Shown: positions 1 to 9,498 of the stretch, one piece after another | Numbering within the stretch: position 1 is the stretch's first letter | How the letters are laid out: each line of letters opens with the position of its first letter | Assembly (NCBI RefSeq): GCF_016786325.1 | Contig: NZ_JADWYU010000102.1 | Coordinates: 1-64,000 of the forward strand | Source of the DNA: Frankia nepalensis | GTDB lineage: Bacteria; Actinomycetota; Actinomycetes; Frankiales; Frankiaceae | Direction: 5' to 3' | DNA: 64,000 nt | Notes under the pieces: generated by a model | What the model was told of the DNA's origin: nothing | What the model saw: only the letters and a program-made list of their open reading frames with translations | The model's database searches: none | Program-made: the position numbers and the translations under genes

Positions 1-69
1 AATTGATAAGTAGCGCCCCCCCCACCGCTGCGCCCGGGCCCAGCGGCGGGCGTCGCGGGTGGGGTCCGC

Positions 70-168
70 GTGGGTGACGTGTCCGCGCCAGGCGGGCAGG
101 CCGTCGGTGTGAACCTCGGCCAGGTGGTCCAGTCCTGGCTGCCCCAGACCCGGCACGAGAACAGCTAG
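70..168 (+). CDS. Short ORF carrying the same peptide motif as the N-terminus of the following NACHT-WD40 gene
   Basis: A GTG-initiated ORF of 32 codons; the frame is closed upstream by stops at 4-9, so little more can belong to it. It contains VGDVSAPGGQAVGVN, matched by VGEVSAPGGQAVGVN near the start of the next gene (codons at 203-244). Across the 12 identical codons of VSAPGGQAVGVN all five nucleotide differences fall at third positions, which suggests both copies have been translated and kept under selection. The next gene starts 4 bp after the stop. In STAND-type conflict systems a small adaptor domain is often shared between an effector and its ATPase. This could be such an adaptor tail, a separate small peptide, or a decayed duplication of the gene's 5' end. 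Function unknown. Confidence 0.35.
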   Translation: MGDVSAPGGQAVGVNLGQVVQSWLPQTRHENS

Positions 169-172
169 CCCG

Positions 173-3100
173 GTGGCCACCGAGCCGGACCGGGTGACCG
201 TCGGGGAGGTGTCCGCCCCGGGTGGGCAGGCCGTCGGGGTCAACTACGGCCGGGTGCTCCAGCAGCGGTTCGCGGGCCCGTTCCGGCTGCTACGGCAGGC
301 CACGATCCCGCTCGACCCCCTTCCCGGCGACCTGCAGCTCACCGATCCGGCCGAGCCGGACAACCCGGTGGCCCGGTTCCGGGGACGCGCCGAGCTGATC
401 GGCCGGATCGACGCGTTCCTCGCCTGGTGCGTGGCGCGGCGCCGGGGCGGCTACCTGCTGGTCGAGGCCGAAGCCGGGATGGGTAAGTCCGCGCTGGCGA
501 CCTACCTGGCCTTCACCAGGGCCTGGCCGGCGCACTTCACCCGCCTCGCCGAAGGCCGCGCGCCCGCGACCGCCCGTCTCAACCTGGCAGCGCAGCTGGT
601 CGCCCGCTGGCGGCTCGAGGACGCCGCACCGGGCGGCGTCCTGCCGGACCGGGCCGACGCCACGGCCTGGCTGTACGGTCGGCTGTGCGACGCCGCCGAA
701 CGCCGGGACCAGACCGAGCCCGACGTCCCGGTGGTGCTCCTCGTCGACGGCCTGGACGAGGCGCCGCCCCCGGCCGCCGGCGAGCTTCCGCTTGGCCTGC
801 CGCCGAGCCTGCCGCCCGGCGCCGTCGTCATCGCCACCACCCGGCCGCGGACCATCGCGATCCCGTCCGGGGCGCGGGTGGTCGAGCGGATCGACGTCGA
901 AAACTCGGCCAACCGCCGTGACCTCCTCGACTATCTGGTCGCGGTCGCGACCACCGACCCGGCGATCGGCGACGCGCTGCGCGCGGCGCGCCTGTCGGTC
1001 GACGCCTTCTGCCAGACGTTGCTGGACCGCGCCGACGGGGTCTGGATCTATGCCCTGACCGTGCTCGACGAGATCCGCCGCGGGCGCCGCCGTCCCACCG
1101 ACGTCGACCAGCTCCCCGAAGGGCTCGCCGGTTACTACGCCGACAACGTCACCCGCTGGCGCGGCGAGCTCGGCGACGACGGCTGGCGGACGCACGGCCT
1201 GCCGCTCCTGACGACGCTCGCCGCCATCCGCGAGCCCCAACCGGCCGCCACGCTCGCCACCTGGGCCGACATCCCCTAAAGGGTCACCCGGAACCTGCTC
1301 CGCGGGCCGTTCCGGCCGTTCCTGGTCGTCAGGCCCGACGGCGACCCCGACCGCTACCTGCCGCGCCATCAAAGCCTGCGCGACTTCTGCGCCGGAGCGT
1401 CGCCGCGCGACGCCGACGACGAGGACCTGCGCCACCTCGCCTTCGAGCTGGCCACCGCGACGCGCGCCGCCCACCGCCGCATCGCCACGGCGCTCATCCC
1501 CGGCGGTCCTGGCGACACGCGGGGAGCGCCCGCGGCGACGGGCTACGCCCGGACGAACCTGCCCGAGCACGCCGCCCTCGCCGGGCTGCTCGACGACCTG
1601 GTCAACGACCCCGGATTCCTGGTGGCCTGCGACCCGGCGATCCTCCTGCGCCATCGACGCGACCTGACGACGGCCGACGGGATCGCCGCGCTCAACGCCT
1701 ACGAACAGGCCGTCGACGAAGGGCCGTTGCACCCCGGCGACCCGCTCGTCTGGTGGCTGCACGTCTGGGCGTCCAGGACCCGCGCCACCGTCCTCGCCGA
1801 GGCCGCCGCCCGCCAGGCCGGCCGCCCCTGGGTCGTCCAGGCCGCCATGTGGGCCGGCGCCATTCACCGCACCCTGGGCGGGTACACGCGCGCGGTGTGG
1901 GCACTGGCGCCGGTTCCCCTGGCCGACGGGCGCACCCTGCTCGCCTCGTCCGGGGACTACGACGGGACCGTGCGGCTGTGGGATCCGGCCAGCGGGCAGC
2001 CGGTCGGCACGCCCCTGGCCGACGGGTCCCGAGGCTGGGTCGACAGGTTGGCCGCGCTGCCGCTGCCCGAGGGACGTACCGTGCTCGTTTCCGGTGCCGG
2101 CGGCACGGTGCGTCTGTGGGATCCGGCCAGCGGGCAGCTGGTCGACACGTTGGCCGTCGGTGACGCCTACGCGACGGCCGCGCTGGGGGTGGTGCCGCTG
2201 GCGGACGGGCGGACCCTACTCGCCTACACCGCCGGCCGGACGTTGCGCCTGTGGGACCCGGCCAGCGCGCGGCCGGTCGGCGTGTCGTTGACTGATTTCC
2301 CGGGTAAGACGCTGGCCGCCCTCTCGCTGCCCGACGGGCGCACCCTGCTTGCCTACGACGACGAGCGCGCGGTGCGGCTGTGGGACCCGGCCAGCGCCCC
2401 GCCGGACGGCACGCCGCTGGTCGGCCACTCCGGACCGGTCGAGTGCCTGGCGGCGGTGCCCCTGGCGGACGGGCGCACCCTGATCGCCTCAGGGGGAAAG
2501 GACACGACGGTACGGCTCTGGGATCCGCTCAGCGGCCGACCGGACCGCGCGCCGATGAACGGTCACGGCGACGAGGTCCTGTCGTGCGCGGCGGTACCGC
2601 TGGCCGATGGGCGGACCCTGCTCGCCTCCGGCGGATATGAGTGGGACCCGACCGTGCGCCTGTGGGATCCGGTCAGCGGCCAGGCGATCGGTCCAGCCAT
2701 GGAGGGCCACGACGGATCGGTCGACGCGTTGGCCGCGCTGCCGCTGGCCGATGGGCGTACCTAGCTCGCCTCCGGCGGATATGACCGGACCGTGCGGCTG
2801 TGGGATCCAGCGACTTGCCGACCGCTGGGCAAGCCGCTGACCGGTCACTCCGGATCGGTGAACGCGCTGGCGGCAGTGCCACTGGCCGATGGGCGGACCC
2901 TGCTCGCCTCCGGCGGACATGACCGGACCATACGGCTGTGGGACCCGGTCATCCGCCGACCGGCGGGCAGACCGCTGACCACCCCCACCGCATGGGTCAA
3001 TGCTCTGGCGGCCGTGCCGCTGGCCGACGGCCGTACCCTGCTCGCCTCCGGCGAGGTCGACGGGGTGGTGCGCCTCTGGGACGCGGCCCGGCGCACATCG

Positions 3101-3418
3101 GCCGGATCGCTGACGATCGCCGGCGGCGCGGACCCGGTGCGGGCGTTGGCCGTGCTGCCCATGCCCGGCGGCCGGACGCTGCTCGCCGCCGCCGGGGACT
3201 ACGACGGAACCGTGCGCCTGTGGGATCCGGCCACCGGGCAACTGGTCAGCGCGCTGGCCGGCCACGCCGCGTCGGTGGGGGCGCTGGCGGCCGCACCGTT
3301 GCCCGACGGGCGTGTCCTGCTCGTCTCCGCGGGCGCGGACCGGGCAATCATGGTCTGGGCCCTGACGACCGACCAGGTCGCCCCTGGCCAGCAGGGACCG
3401 CTCGACGGCTTCGCCTGA
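173..3418 (+). pseudogene. NACHT-type STAND ATPase with C-terminal WD40 repeats, interrupted by two in-frame stop codons
   Basis: One reading frame runs through the region and would encode about 1080 residues. The first third is a NACHT-like P-loop ATPase: Walker A AEAGMGKS near residue 105 and Walker B VVLLVDGLDE near residue 190. From about 1900 on there are 11 WD40-like repeats with the recurring motifs DGRTLLASGG and TVRLWDP, forming a beta-propeller sensor. Two stops lie in this frame: TAA at 1277-1279, between ATPase and repeats, and TAG at 2762-2764, where the repeat consensus DGRTLLASGG has lost a Leu codon. No frameshift is seen and the repeats continue past both stops. STAND proteins of this kind act as ATP-dependent switches in conflict, cell-death and signalling systems. 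As it stands it is probably dead unless stops are read through; the N-terminal 368 residues could still be made. Confidence 0.85.
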
Positions 3419-3419
3419 C

Positions 3420-4121
3420 GGTGTGCCTGCCGACCATCCCATCCGCGCTGATCGGCTCGTCGTCGATCATCGCGTCCAGCAGGGCCGTGGCGAGGTCGTC
3501 CTGGGGCTTCGCCCGGCGCTCGCCGAGGAGCGTCTGGAGGTACTCCAGGGTCTGCCGGGTGGCCTCGCCCGCCGAGACGGCGCCCTCGCCCTCGTGCGCC
3601 TGGTGGTTGATCAGCGTCGCCCAGGCGTGGAACTTCTCGAAGTCCTCGGCCGGCAGGCCCATCATCTCGGTGAAGATGGTGGTGGGCAGCGGCGCCGCGA
3701 GGTCGGCCTTCAGGTCGCAGTGGCCCTTGTCCTGGAACTTCCCGATCAGCATGTCGCACAGTTCGCGGATCTTCGGTTCGAGCGCGGCGATGTTCCGCGG
3801 CGAGAACGCCCGGGAGATCAGGCCGCGGTACTTGGCGTGGTCCGGTGGGTCGACCTCGAGCGGCGGCAGCGGGCGGTGGCCGCCGCCCGACGGGATCCGG
3901 GCGCCCTTCGCGCTGGTGAAGACCGCCGGATTCTGCATGATCGTGCGGACGTCCTCGTAACCGGAGACGATCCAGAAGCCGCCGTGGACGTCGCTGTGCG
4001 CGACGGGGCAGCGCTCGCGCATCGCCGTGGACACGGCGAACGGGTCCGCGCCGAGCCGCGCGTCGTGGTGGTCGAAGTGCCGCACGAAGTGCTCGACGAG
4101 ATCCGGGTCCATGCTGTTCAT
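3420..4121 (-). pseudogene. Truncated cytochrome P450, N-terminal half only
   Basis: Starting at ATG 4121, the protein reads as the N-terminal half of a bacterial class I P450: RERCPVAH early, the substrate-access region VDPPDHAKYRGLISRAFSPR (B'-C helices), and helices up to LLDAMIDDEPISADGM. A full P450 has about 400 residues. Here only about 225 are present, and the I-helix AGxxT region, the ExxR motif and the haem-binding Cys loop are all missing. Beyond about 3430 the frame runs antisense into the end of the WD40 gene, so the deletion junction lies around 3420-3435. No haem enzyme can be made. The lost half was probably removed by the rearrangement that brought the NACHT-WD40 gene next to it. 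Confidence 0.8.
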
Positions 4122-4221
4122 CGCCTATCTCCGCATCCGGGGTCAACCGTCGTCGTCATGTGAGCAGAGTCTCGGGGCGCCGTTATCCGGCGCGTTACTT
4201 CCAGGACTGGCCCGGGTCGGG

Positions 4222-4521
4222 TCAGCCCCGCGCGGGAGTCGGCTGTGCGCCGCGGTCGCGGCCGAAGTAGATCTCCCGCAGCGCGCCGACGTCCCCGTCC
4301 GCCGCGACCGTGTTCGCCGCCACCCGGCCGTGCTCCAGGACGACGACGTCGTCGGCGACGGACAGCGCCTGGTCGGCGAGCTGCTCGACCAGGACGATCG
4401 CCAGACCCGACGCCCTGAGCCGGCTCACCGTCGCCAGGACCTCCGCCACGATCACGGGGGCGAGCCCGGCCGACGGCTCGTCGAGCATCAGCAGCGACGG
4501 CTTCGGGATCAGCGCCTGGGC
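4222..4521 (-). pseudogene. C-terminal fragment of a LivF-type ABC transporter ATPase
   Basis: About 100 codons encode the C-terminal part of a branched-chain amino-acid-type ABC ATPase: Walker B LLMLDEPSAGLAP, the switch region IVLVEQLADQALSVADDVVVLEHGRV and a short tail. The Walker A half and the signature motif are missing; upstream the frame hits a TAG at 4528-4530 and homology fades around 4518. It cannot be functional alone. The lost 5' part abuts another fragment on the opposite strand, so this is a deletion or recombination scar. Confidence 0.7.
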
Positions 4522-4624
4522 GACCGACTACGCTCTCGCGCGCGACCTCGCCTCCGCTGTAGACCTCCACGAAGGCACCGCCCGCCGCTACATCGCCGAG
4601 CTTCGCCAGGCCACGCCCACCTGA
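4522..4624 (+). pseudogene. C-terminal remnant of an unknown helix-turn-helix-like protein
   Basis: The last 33 codons before TGA 4622-4624 read ATDYALARDLASAVDLHE followed by GTARRYIAELRQ, which resembles a helix-turn-helix tail such as those of plasmid or integrative-element proteins. The same frame further upstream is antisense to the LivF fragment and shows no homology. It looks like the 3' end of a gene cut by the same event that truncated LivF. The family assignment is uncertain. Confidence 0.35.
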
Positions 4625-4729
4625 CCAGGACCCCCGCGACGCGGGCCGAGTGCGTCAATGCCGCGGCGGGACTTTTCGACTTTGCGGGGTGGTCCGCTAG
4701 GCGACGGTGATAGCGGTACAACCCTTCTC

Positions 4730-5731
4730 ATGGTGGACCGCTGGGGAGCTGTCCGGCGTTCGGGCCGGCGCTGGTTGCTGGCGGTTGCCGGTCTGGCGAT
4801 GCTGGGCGCGGTCGCGGCGGTGGTGGCGATCTGGCATCTGCCGGACCGGATGTACACCGACCAGGCTGCTCAGGCTTCACTGCAGGGCGGGCTGTTGACC
4901 GCGGCCGCCGCGCTGACGGCGGTCGCCGGCGGTTTGATCGCGTTGGATGAGACCAGGCGGGCGAACGCGAACACCCACGTCCGGGAGTTCTACGTCGAGG
5001 CGGCGAAGCTGCTCAACGATCCGGACAACCTCGGTGTCCGCCTCGCCGGCATCTACGCCCTGGAACGCGTCGCGATCGACTCTCCAGCGGACCAGCGCAC
5101 CGTCGTCGAGGTCCTGTCCGCTTTCGTCCGCGAAAATGCCAGCCAGCCAGCGCCAGACCCGGCCGGCGTCGCCGCGCGCCGACGGTATGGGACCGACGTC
5201 AAGGCCGCGCTGACCGTCCTGGGACGCCTGCCCGCGCGCAGCCTGGTCCCTCGTGCCGCGTTGAACCTGCTCGGAGGTCTGCCCGACCCGACGGTCATCC
5301 CCCGTGCCGACCTCGGCAGCGTCGACCTGCCGAACCTCTTCCTCCGCCGGGCGAACCTCACCGGCGCCTCCCTGGAATGGGCGAACCTGGCTGGTGCCGT
5401 GCTGGACTGGACGAACCTGAGTGAGTCCATGTTGTACGGGGTGAACCTGCGCGGCGCTTCCCTGGAGGGGACGAACCTGACGCGCGTCAGGCTGGACGAG
5501 GCGGACCTGACCGGCGCGTCGCTGAAGTGGGCGAACCTGACCAACGCCATGTTGAACGGGGCGAACCTGACCGACGTCACGCTGACCGACGCGATCCTGA
5601 CCGGCGCCACGCTGGACGGGGCGGATCTGGGCCGCGTGCGGGGCCTCAGGCAGCAACAGGTCGACGTGGCGAAGGGGGACCCTCGGACGCGACTGCCGGA
5701 AGGAATCAATCGGCCGGCGTGGTGGGTCTGA
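4730..5731 (+). CDS. Membrane-anchored pentapeptide-repeat protein
   Basis: About 333 residues from ATG 4730; an upstream in-frame start at 4658 would add 24 residues of poor character. Two hydrophobic segments lie near the N-terminus (WLLAVAGLAMLGAVAAVVAI and LLTAAAALTAVAGGLIAL). A helical cytoplasmic section follows (HVREFYVEAAKLL, GIYALERVA), then a C-terminal right-handed quadrilateral helix of about 20 pentapeptides of the A(N/D)LxG type (RANLTGASLEWANLAGAVLD). Pentapeptide-repeat solenoids mediate protein contacts, and a few mimic DNA. Membrane-anchored forms of this layout are common in actinomycetes but functionally undefined. It stands alone, flanked by gene fragments. Confidence 0.85.
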   Translation: MVDRWGAVRRSGRRWLLAVAGLAMLGAVAAVVAIWHLPDRMYTDQAAQASLQGGLLTAAAALTAVAGGLIALDETRRANANTHVREFYVEAAKLLNDPDNLGVRLAGIYALERVAIDSPADQRTVVEVLSAFVRENASQPAPDPAGVAARRRYGTDVKAALTVLGRLPARSLVPRAALNLLGGLPDPTVIPRADLGSVDLPNLFLRRANLTGASLEWANLAGAVLDWTNLSESMLYGVNLRGASLEGTNLTRVRLDEADLTGASLKWANLTNAMLNGANLTDVTLTDAILTGATLDGADLGRVRGLRQQQVDVAKGDPRTRLPEGINRPAWWV

Positions 5732-6065
5732 AAAGCTCACCACCAGCGGTCATCTGTGGATCTTGCCCATCCGGTGGCGCGCGCGAATCCGGGCCGGTTC
5801 CCGACTACCAGGTAGCGAACGGTCGACGGACGTTCTCCGCCACCTGGCACCCAACGTTTCCAGGCCGACTGTCAACTATGGCCTGAGACGGCAGCATCCA
5901 GCCTGCCGAGCTTCCAGGCCAGGCTGTCGCTTGCGGCCGCACTCATCTGCGGGTTGGTCCCCTCGCGTCAGTGGTTCGAGAACGGGAGCCTGTGCAATGG
6001 CGGTGCCGCGCAGCTCGGGGTGGACGAAGCAGGTTGCCGGACCCGGTGTCGCGCGAATCGGGTGT
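5732..6065. other. Intergenic region without recognisable gene
   Basis: I see no convincing coding sequence, RNA or repeat here. It separates the 3' end of the pentapeptide-repeat gene from the 3' end of the minus-strand dioxygenase gene. Confidence 0.5.
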
Positions 6066-6899
6066 TCAGGCGACTGCTTCCTCGCCGACGAGGGTGGTGC
6101 GGTGCATGAGCCGGCGGGAGGCGGCGGTGTAGGGCTGGGCTCGGTGCAGGATGCCGGTGTTGTCCCAGAGGACCAGGTCGCCGCGCGACCACTGGTGGCG
6201 CAGGGAGAACCGGGGCTGGGTGGCCCAGTCGAGCAGCCGGTCGAGCAGCGCGCGGCTTTCGTCTTCCGGCCAGCCGACGATGTGGTCAGCCGTCGTGCCG
6301 ACGAGCAGTGACTTGCGGCCGTTGCGCCGGGTCCACACCAGTGGGTGCTCGCGGGAGGGGACCTTTCCCCAGCTGGCGCGGATCTTGTCAGAGGCGTCGG
6401 GGTTGATGAGTCGCTGGGTGGCGGCGAAGCTGTGGACCACGCGTAGTTCTGCGTACTGGGCCTTGTCCTCGGCGGACAGCGAGTCGTAAGCGGCGTAGAG
6501 GCTGGCGAACTCGGTGTCGCCGCCCTCGGTGGCGACCTCCAGCGCGGTCAGCAGGGTCGCCTTCTGCGGCACCAGGTCGTTGGCGCCGTCGATGTGCCAG
6601 TAGAAGGTGCCGGTCCGGTAGGCCGCGAGGGTGCTTTGCGCCGGGTCGAGGGAGATCGCGGAGACCTCAGGGAAGTCCTGCTGACCGCCCATCGGGGCGA
6701 CGACGACCTCACCGAGCAGCCGGCTGAGCGCGACGAGGTCCGCGTCGCGAATGTGGGCCTCGCGGTAGATGACGACGCCGTGCTCGTCGAGGTATTTGCG
6801 AGTATCGGCGGCGAGGGTCGGGTCCGCCAACTGGTGGCCGGCGAGGCCCGTGATCTGGACGCCGACCTCGGCGCTGATCGGGCTGACGGTGACGGACAT
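6066..6899 (-). CDS. TauD/TfdA-family Fe(II)/2-oxoglutarate dioxygenase
   Basis: 277 residues from ATG 6899, the usual size for the family. The 2-His-1-carboxylate iron site is visible as YWHIDG (His102, Asp104) and the distal His252 in ILHRAQPY, with the 2-oxoglutarate-binding Arg about 11 residues later (SRRLMHRTTL). Family members hydroxylate sulfonates, aryloxyalkanoates or other small acids, using O2 and 2-oxoglutarate and releasing succinate and CO2. It is the last gene of a minus-strand operon with a CMD-like protein, a SnoaL-like protein and an amidohydrolase, which suggests a catabolic route for an aromatic or ether-type compound. The substrate cannot be told from sequence. Confidence 0.88.
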   Translation of the reverse strand: MSVTVSPISAEVGVQITGLAGHQLADPTLAADTRKYLDEHGVVIYREAHIRDADLVALSRLLGEVVVAPMGGQQDFPEVSAISLDPAQSTLAAYRTGTFYWHIDGANDLVPQKATLLTALEVATEGGDTEFASLYAAYDSLSAEDKAQYAELRVVHSFAATQRLINPDASDKIRASWGKVPSREHPLVWTRRNGRKSLLVGTTADHIVGWPEDESRALLDRLLDWATQPRFSLRHQWSRGDLVLWDNTGILHRAQPYTAASRRLMHRTTLVGEEAVA

Positions 6900-6958
6900 C
6901 GGTGGCTCCCGTCGGATCGGGTCTGAGTCGGGTCGGGTGGAGGCGCCGCGCCGCGCGG

Positions 6959-7555
6959 CTAGCTCGTCGCCAGCTGGCGACGGGTGATCGCGTCGCGCAG
7001 GTCGTCGTCGATGTCGATGGCGCACGAGGCGAACATGTAGGCGAGCGTCTCGTAGGCACCGACGGTGAAGATCACGTCGAGGAGCTGTTGGACGTCGAGC
7101 TTGTCGGCGAGCACGGACCAGGTGGCGTCGCTGATCTTCCCGGTGCTGATCAGTTCGTCGCAGGCGCGCAGCAGGGCCGCGTCGAGCGGGTCCCACAGTG
7201 GGGCGTCGGGGCCGAGGGCGATCCGTTGGATCTCCTCGTCGGACAGGCCCTCGTCGCGCGCGATGAAGGTGTGCTGGAGCCATTCATAGCCCGTCTTGCG
7301 CAGCGCCGCGACGCGGAGCACGATCAGTTCTCGCTGCCGGCCGGTCAGGGTGGTGGTCGACATGAGGTGGCCGTTGAACGTGTAGAACGCCCGCGACAAC
7401 GTGGTGTGGTGGGCGAAGGTCCCGAGCGTGTTCAGCGCCTTCGAGCGGCCCTCGGTGGACAGTTTTCTTGGCGTGCCTGGGGGTTCGAGGGCGGCCAGGA
7501 TCTGCCGCATTTCCTTGGGCCACTCCTTGGGTGGGAGCGGCTCGATGCGTGCCAT
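6959..7555 (-). CDS. Carboxymuconolactone decarboxylase / AhpD-like family protein
   Basis: 198 residues from ATG 7555, with a purine-rich GGAAGAAGAGAG upstream acting as ribosome site. It shows the all-helical CMD fold pattern: RELIVLRVAALRKTGYEWLQHTFIARDEGLSDEEI, given here only to locate the core at residues 76-110. The CxxC of AhpD peroxidase-type members is absent; the EWLQH motif is kept as in decarboxylase-like members. Such proteins often sit in actinobacterial aromatic or steroid catabolic clusters with unknown substrate. It lies 59 bp upstream of the dioxygenase gene and is probably cotranscribed with it. Confidence 0.85.
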   Translation of the reverse strand: MARIEPLPPKEWPKEMRQILAALEPPGTPRKLSTEGRSKALNTLGTFAHHTTLSRAFYTFNGHLMSTTTLTGRQRELIVLRVAALRKTGYEWLQHTFIARDEGLSDEEIQRIALGPDAPLWDPLDAALLRACDELISTGKISDATWSVLADKLDVQQLLDVIFTVGAYETLAYMFASCAIDIDDDLRDAITRRQLATS

Positions 7556-7664
7556 GAAGAGTCTCTCTTCTTCCAGGATCGGCCAGAGGAGCGCCCCGGT
7601 CGGTGCGCCGATCAACCCGGTTGTCCGCGGTCCGCGTCGAGAACCCGTACTGCGAGGGAAGTGC

Positions 7665-8210
7665 CTACTGGCGGCTGCCCGACGGTTGGCCGCCCGGGGC
7701 GGCGATAGCCGGGCAGGTGTGCTCGGCGCGGTGGTAGCCGTCGTGCCAGCCGTCGGTGCCGAGCAGGTGCAGCTTCCGTTCATGCAGCCGCCAGCCGTCG
7801 GCCGTCCGTACGGCGACGTCGTGGTAGTAGCCCCAGACCTGCGGAGTCTTCCCCGCCTGGGTGCGGTGCCAGGCGTACATCGACGTCCGGACGGTTGCGC
7901 GGTCGTCGCTGTCGAACACGATCAGGACGTTGGCGTTGTGGTGGCTGGTCGCGGCGAACCCGTAGTCGACGCCGTCGCGGATGGCGCTGTCGAGCAGTTC
8001 CCGGTAGGCACGGCGGCCGTGGATGACGGGCGCGGAGCCGGGCCCGTAGTCGATGACACAGTCGTCGGTGAACAACGCCGCCAGCTCGTCGTTCAGCTTG
8101 TGGTCCACGCAGTAGGAGTACCGGTGGACGAGATCGACGATCGCGTCCTTGTCGAGCAGCCGCCGCAGCGCCCGCCGGTCGTCCCCGACACCGTCGTCGG
8201 AGGAGCTCAT
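7665..8210 (-). CDS. SnoaL-like (NTF2-fold) protein
   Basis: 181 residues from ATG 8210. The N-terminal helix LLDKDAIVDLVHRYSYCVD, the following FTDDCVIDYGP and the strand RTSMYAWHRT are typical of the cone-shaped SnoaL/ketosteroid-isomerase-like fold, which covers isomerases, cyclases, dehydratases and small-subunit-like proteins. The start overlaps the stop of the upstream amidohydrolase gene by 4 bp, indicating translational coupling. It probably acts on the same substrate as its neighbours, as an isomerase, dehydratase or non-catalytic binding protein. The exact reaction is unknown. Confidence 0.85.
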   Translation of the reverse strand: MSSSDDGVGDDRRALRRLLDKDAIVDLVHRYSYCVDHKLNDELAALFTDDCVIDYGPGSAPVIHGRRAYRELLDSAIRDGVDYGFAATSHHNANVLIVFDSDDRATVRTSMYAWHRTQAGKTPQVWGYYHDVAVRTADGWRLHERKLHLLGTDGWHDGYHRAEHTCPAIAAPGGQPSGSRQ

Positions 8211-9448
8211 ACGGCGACCGGGGCTTCGAGTCCGAACAGCTTGGCCGTGGTCCCGCCGAGGATCGCCGCCCGGTCTTCTGGGCTGACGCCGCGGAACTGC
8301 TGCTCGATCGCTTCACGGGTGCGTCGGAAGGTGCCCTCCGGGTGCGGGTAGTCGACGCCCCACACGAGCGTCGACAGGCCGGTGATGTGCCGGCACGCCA
8401 GCGCGATCGGGTCCTCCTGGAACGACACGTGGATCTGACGCTGGACGTACTCGCTGGGCCGCAGCGGGTATGGCCACCGCTCGTTGAGCTTGAACACCTG
8501 CGCCATACCGGGCTGGTCGTCCTCCGGACGGTTGTCGTCCCAGAGGCCGACCCAGAAGTCGCGGTCCTGACCGACTCCCAGCGTCCACGCCTTGTCCATC
8601 GCGGCCATGAACGACACCAGCCAGTTCGCGTTGAACTCGACCAGCACGAAGTGCAGGTCCCCGAACCGCTCGGTGACGCCGCCGCCCACCAGGGAGGCGA
8701 TGATCTGCTGGGGGGCCAGGGACTGCTGGGTCGTGGCGAACACGATCCGGTCGACGACGAGGTTGTCGGTCAGCGGCTGGCTCTGTGCCTGGACGGTGAG
8801 CATGAGGCCCCGCAGCGTCGGTGACGCGGCACGGCTCACTTTCACCCCGCCGGTCGCGACATGGAACACCACGACCATGCCGTTCGCCTGGGCCGTCGCC
8901 CACACCCGGTCGAGCTCCCGCGAGTGGTACGGAATCGGCGACACGGCCGGTAGGAGGATCGCCCGCAGGCCGAGCGCGGCGGCCCGCTCGATTTCAGCCA
9001 CCGCGTCGTCGACATCGGTCATCGGGATGGGGGCGGTCGGCGCGATCCGCGCCCGGTGCGGGCGGAACGTCTCGGCGACGTAGTCGTTGTACACGCGGGC
9101 GTGCGCCATCGACAGCTCGTGGTCATCCGAGTAAAGGCCGAAGAACGACAGGTTCGGGTGCATCACCTGCGCCCGGACACCCTCGCTGTCCATGTCCTCA
9201 AGGATCCGTTCGGGCCGGCCGGTGTTGGGCGAGCCGTCGAAATGCGGGTAGGCGGAGTTCGTCCAGCCCTCGAACCCGGGCGTGTGCAGCTTCCGGAAGT
9301 TCGTTCGCCCGTCCTCGCCCAGCGGGGCGATCTTCAGATCCTCCTCCCAGACGGCACGGTCCCGCAGGTGCTTCGGGAGCCGGGTCAGGAAGAGATCGGA
9401 CGGCTCGACGATGTGCCCGTCCGCAGAAACGAGGAGTTCTTCCGACAC
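8207..9448 (-). CDS. Amidohydrolase-superfamily (ACMSD-like) metal-dependent hydrolase or decarboxylase
   Basis: 413 residues from ATG 9448. The family start SADGHIVEPSDLF supplies the first metal-binding pair, FHVATGG the central His, and WGVDYPHPEG near the C-terminus the conserved Asp and active-site region. This is the pattern of amidohydrolase_2 (ACMSD/LigJ/LigY-like) TIM barrels, which decarboxylate or hydrate/hydrolyse aromatic-ring degradation products. It is the first gene of a four-gene minus-strand operon, with a 104-bp intergenic region shared with a divergent TetR gene. That arrangement suggests TetR control by the pathway substrate. Confidence 0.88.
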   Translation of the reverse strand: MSEELLVSADGHIVEPSDLFLTRLPKHLRDRAVWEEDLKIAPLGEDGRTNFRKLHTPGFEGWTNSAYPHFDGSPNTGRPERILEDMDSEGVRAQVMHPNLSFFGLYSDDHELSMAHARVYNDYVAETFRPHRARIAPTAPIPMTDVDDAVAEIERAAALGLRAILLPAVSPIPYHSRELDRVWATAQANGMVVVFHVATGGVKVSRAASPTLRGLMLTVQAQSQPLTDNLVVDRIVFATTQQSLAPQQIIASLVGGGVTERFGDLHFVLVEFNANWLVSFMAAMDKAWTLGVGQDRDFWVGLWDDNRPEDDQPGMAQVFKLNERWPYPLRPSEYVQRQIHVSFQEDPIALACRHITGLSTLVWGVDYPHPEGTFRRTREAIEQQFRGVSPEDRAAILGGTTAKLFGLEAPVAV

Positions 9449-9498
9449 GGTGGGTCCCTACGCTTTCGACAGGCGACTTGAAACTCGGTGTCACGTTA

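Noticed and set aside
290-1867. Minus-strand ORF opposite the NACHT ATPase
   Set aside because: Low-complexity Gly/Arg/Val composition, antisense to a clear P-loop ATPase frame.
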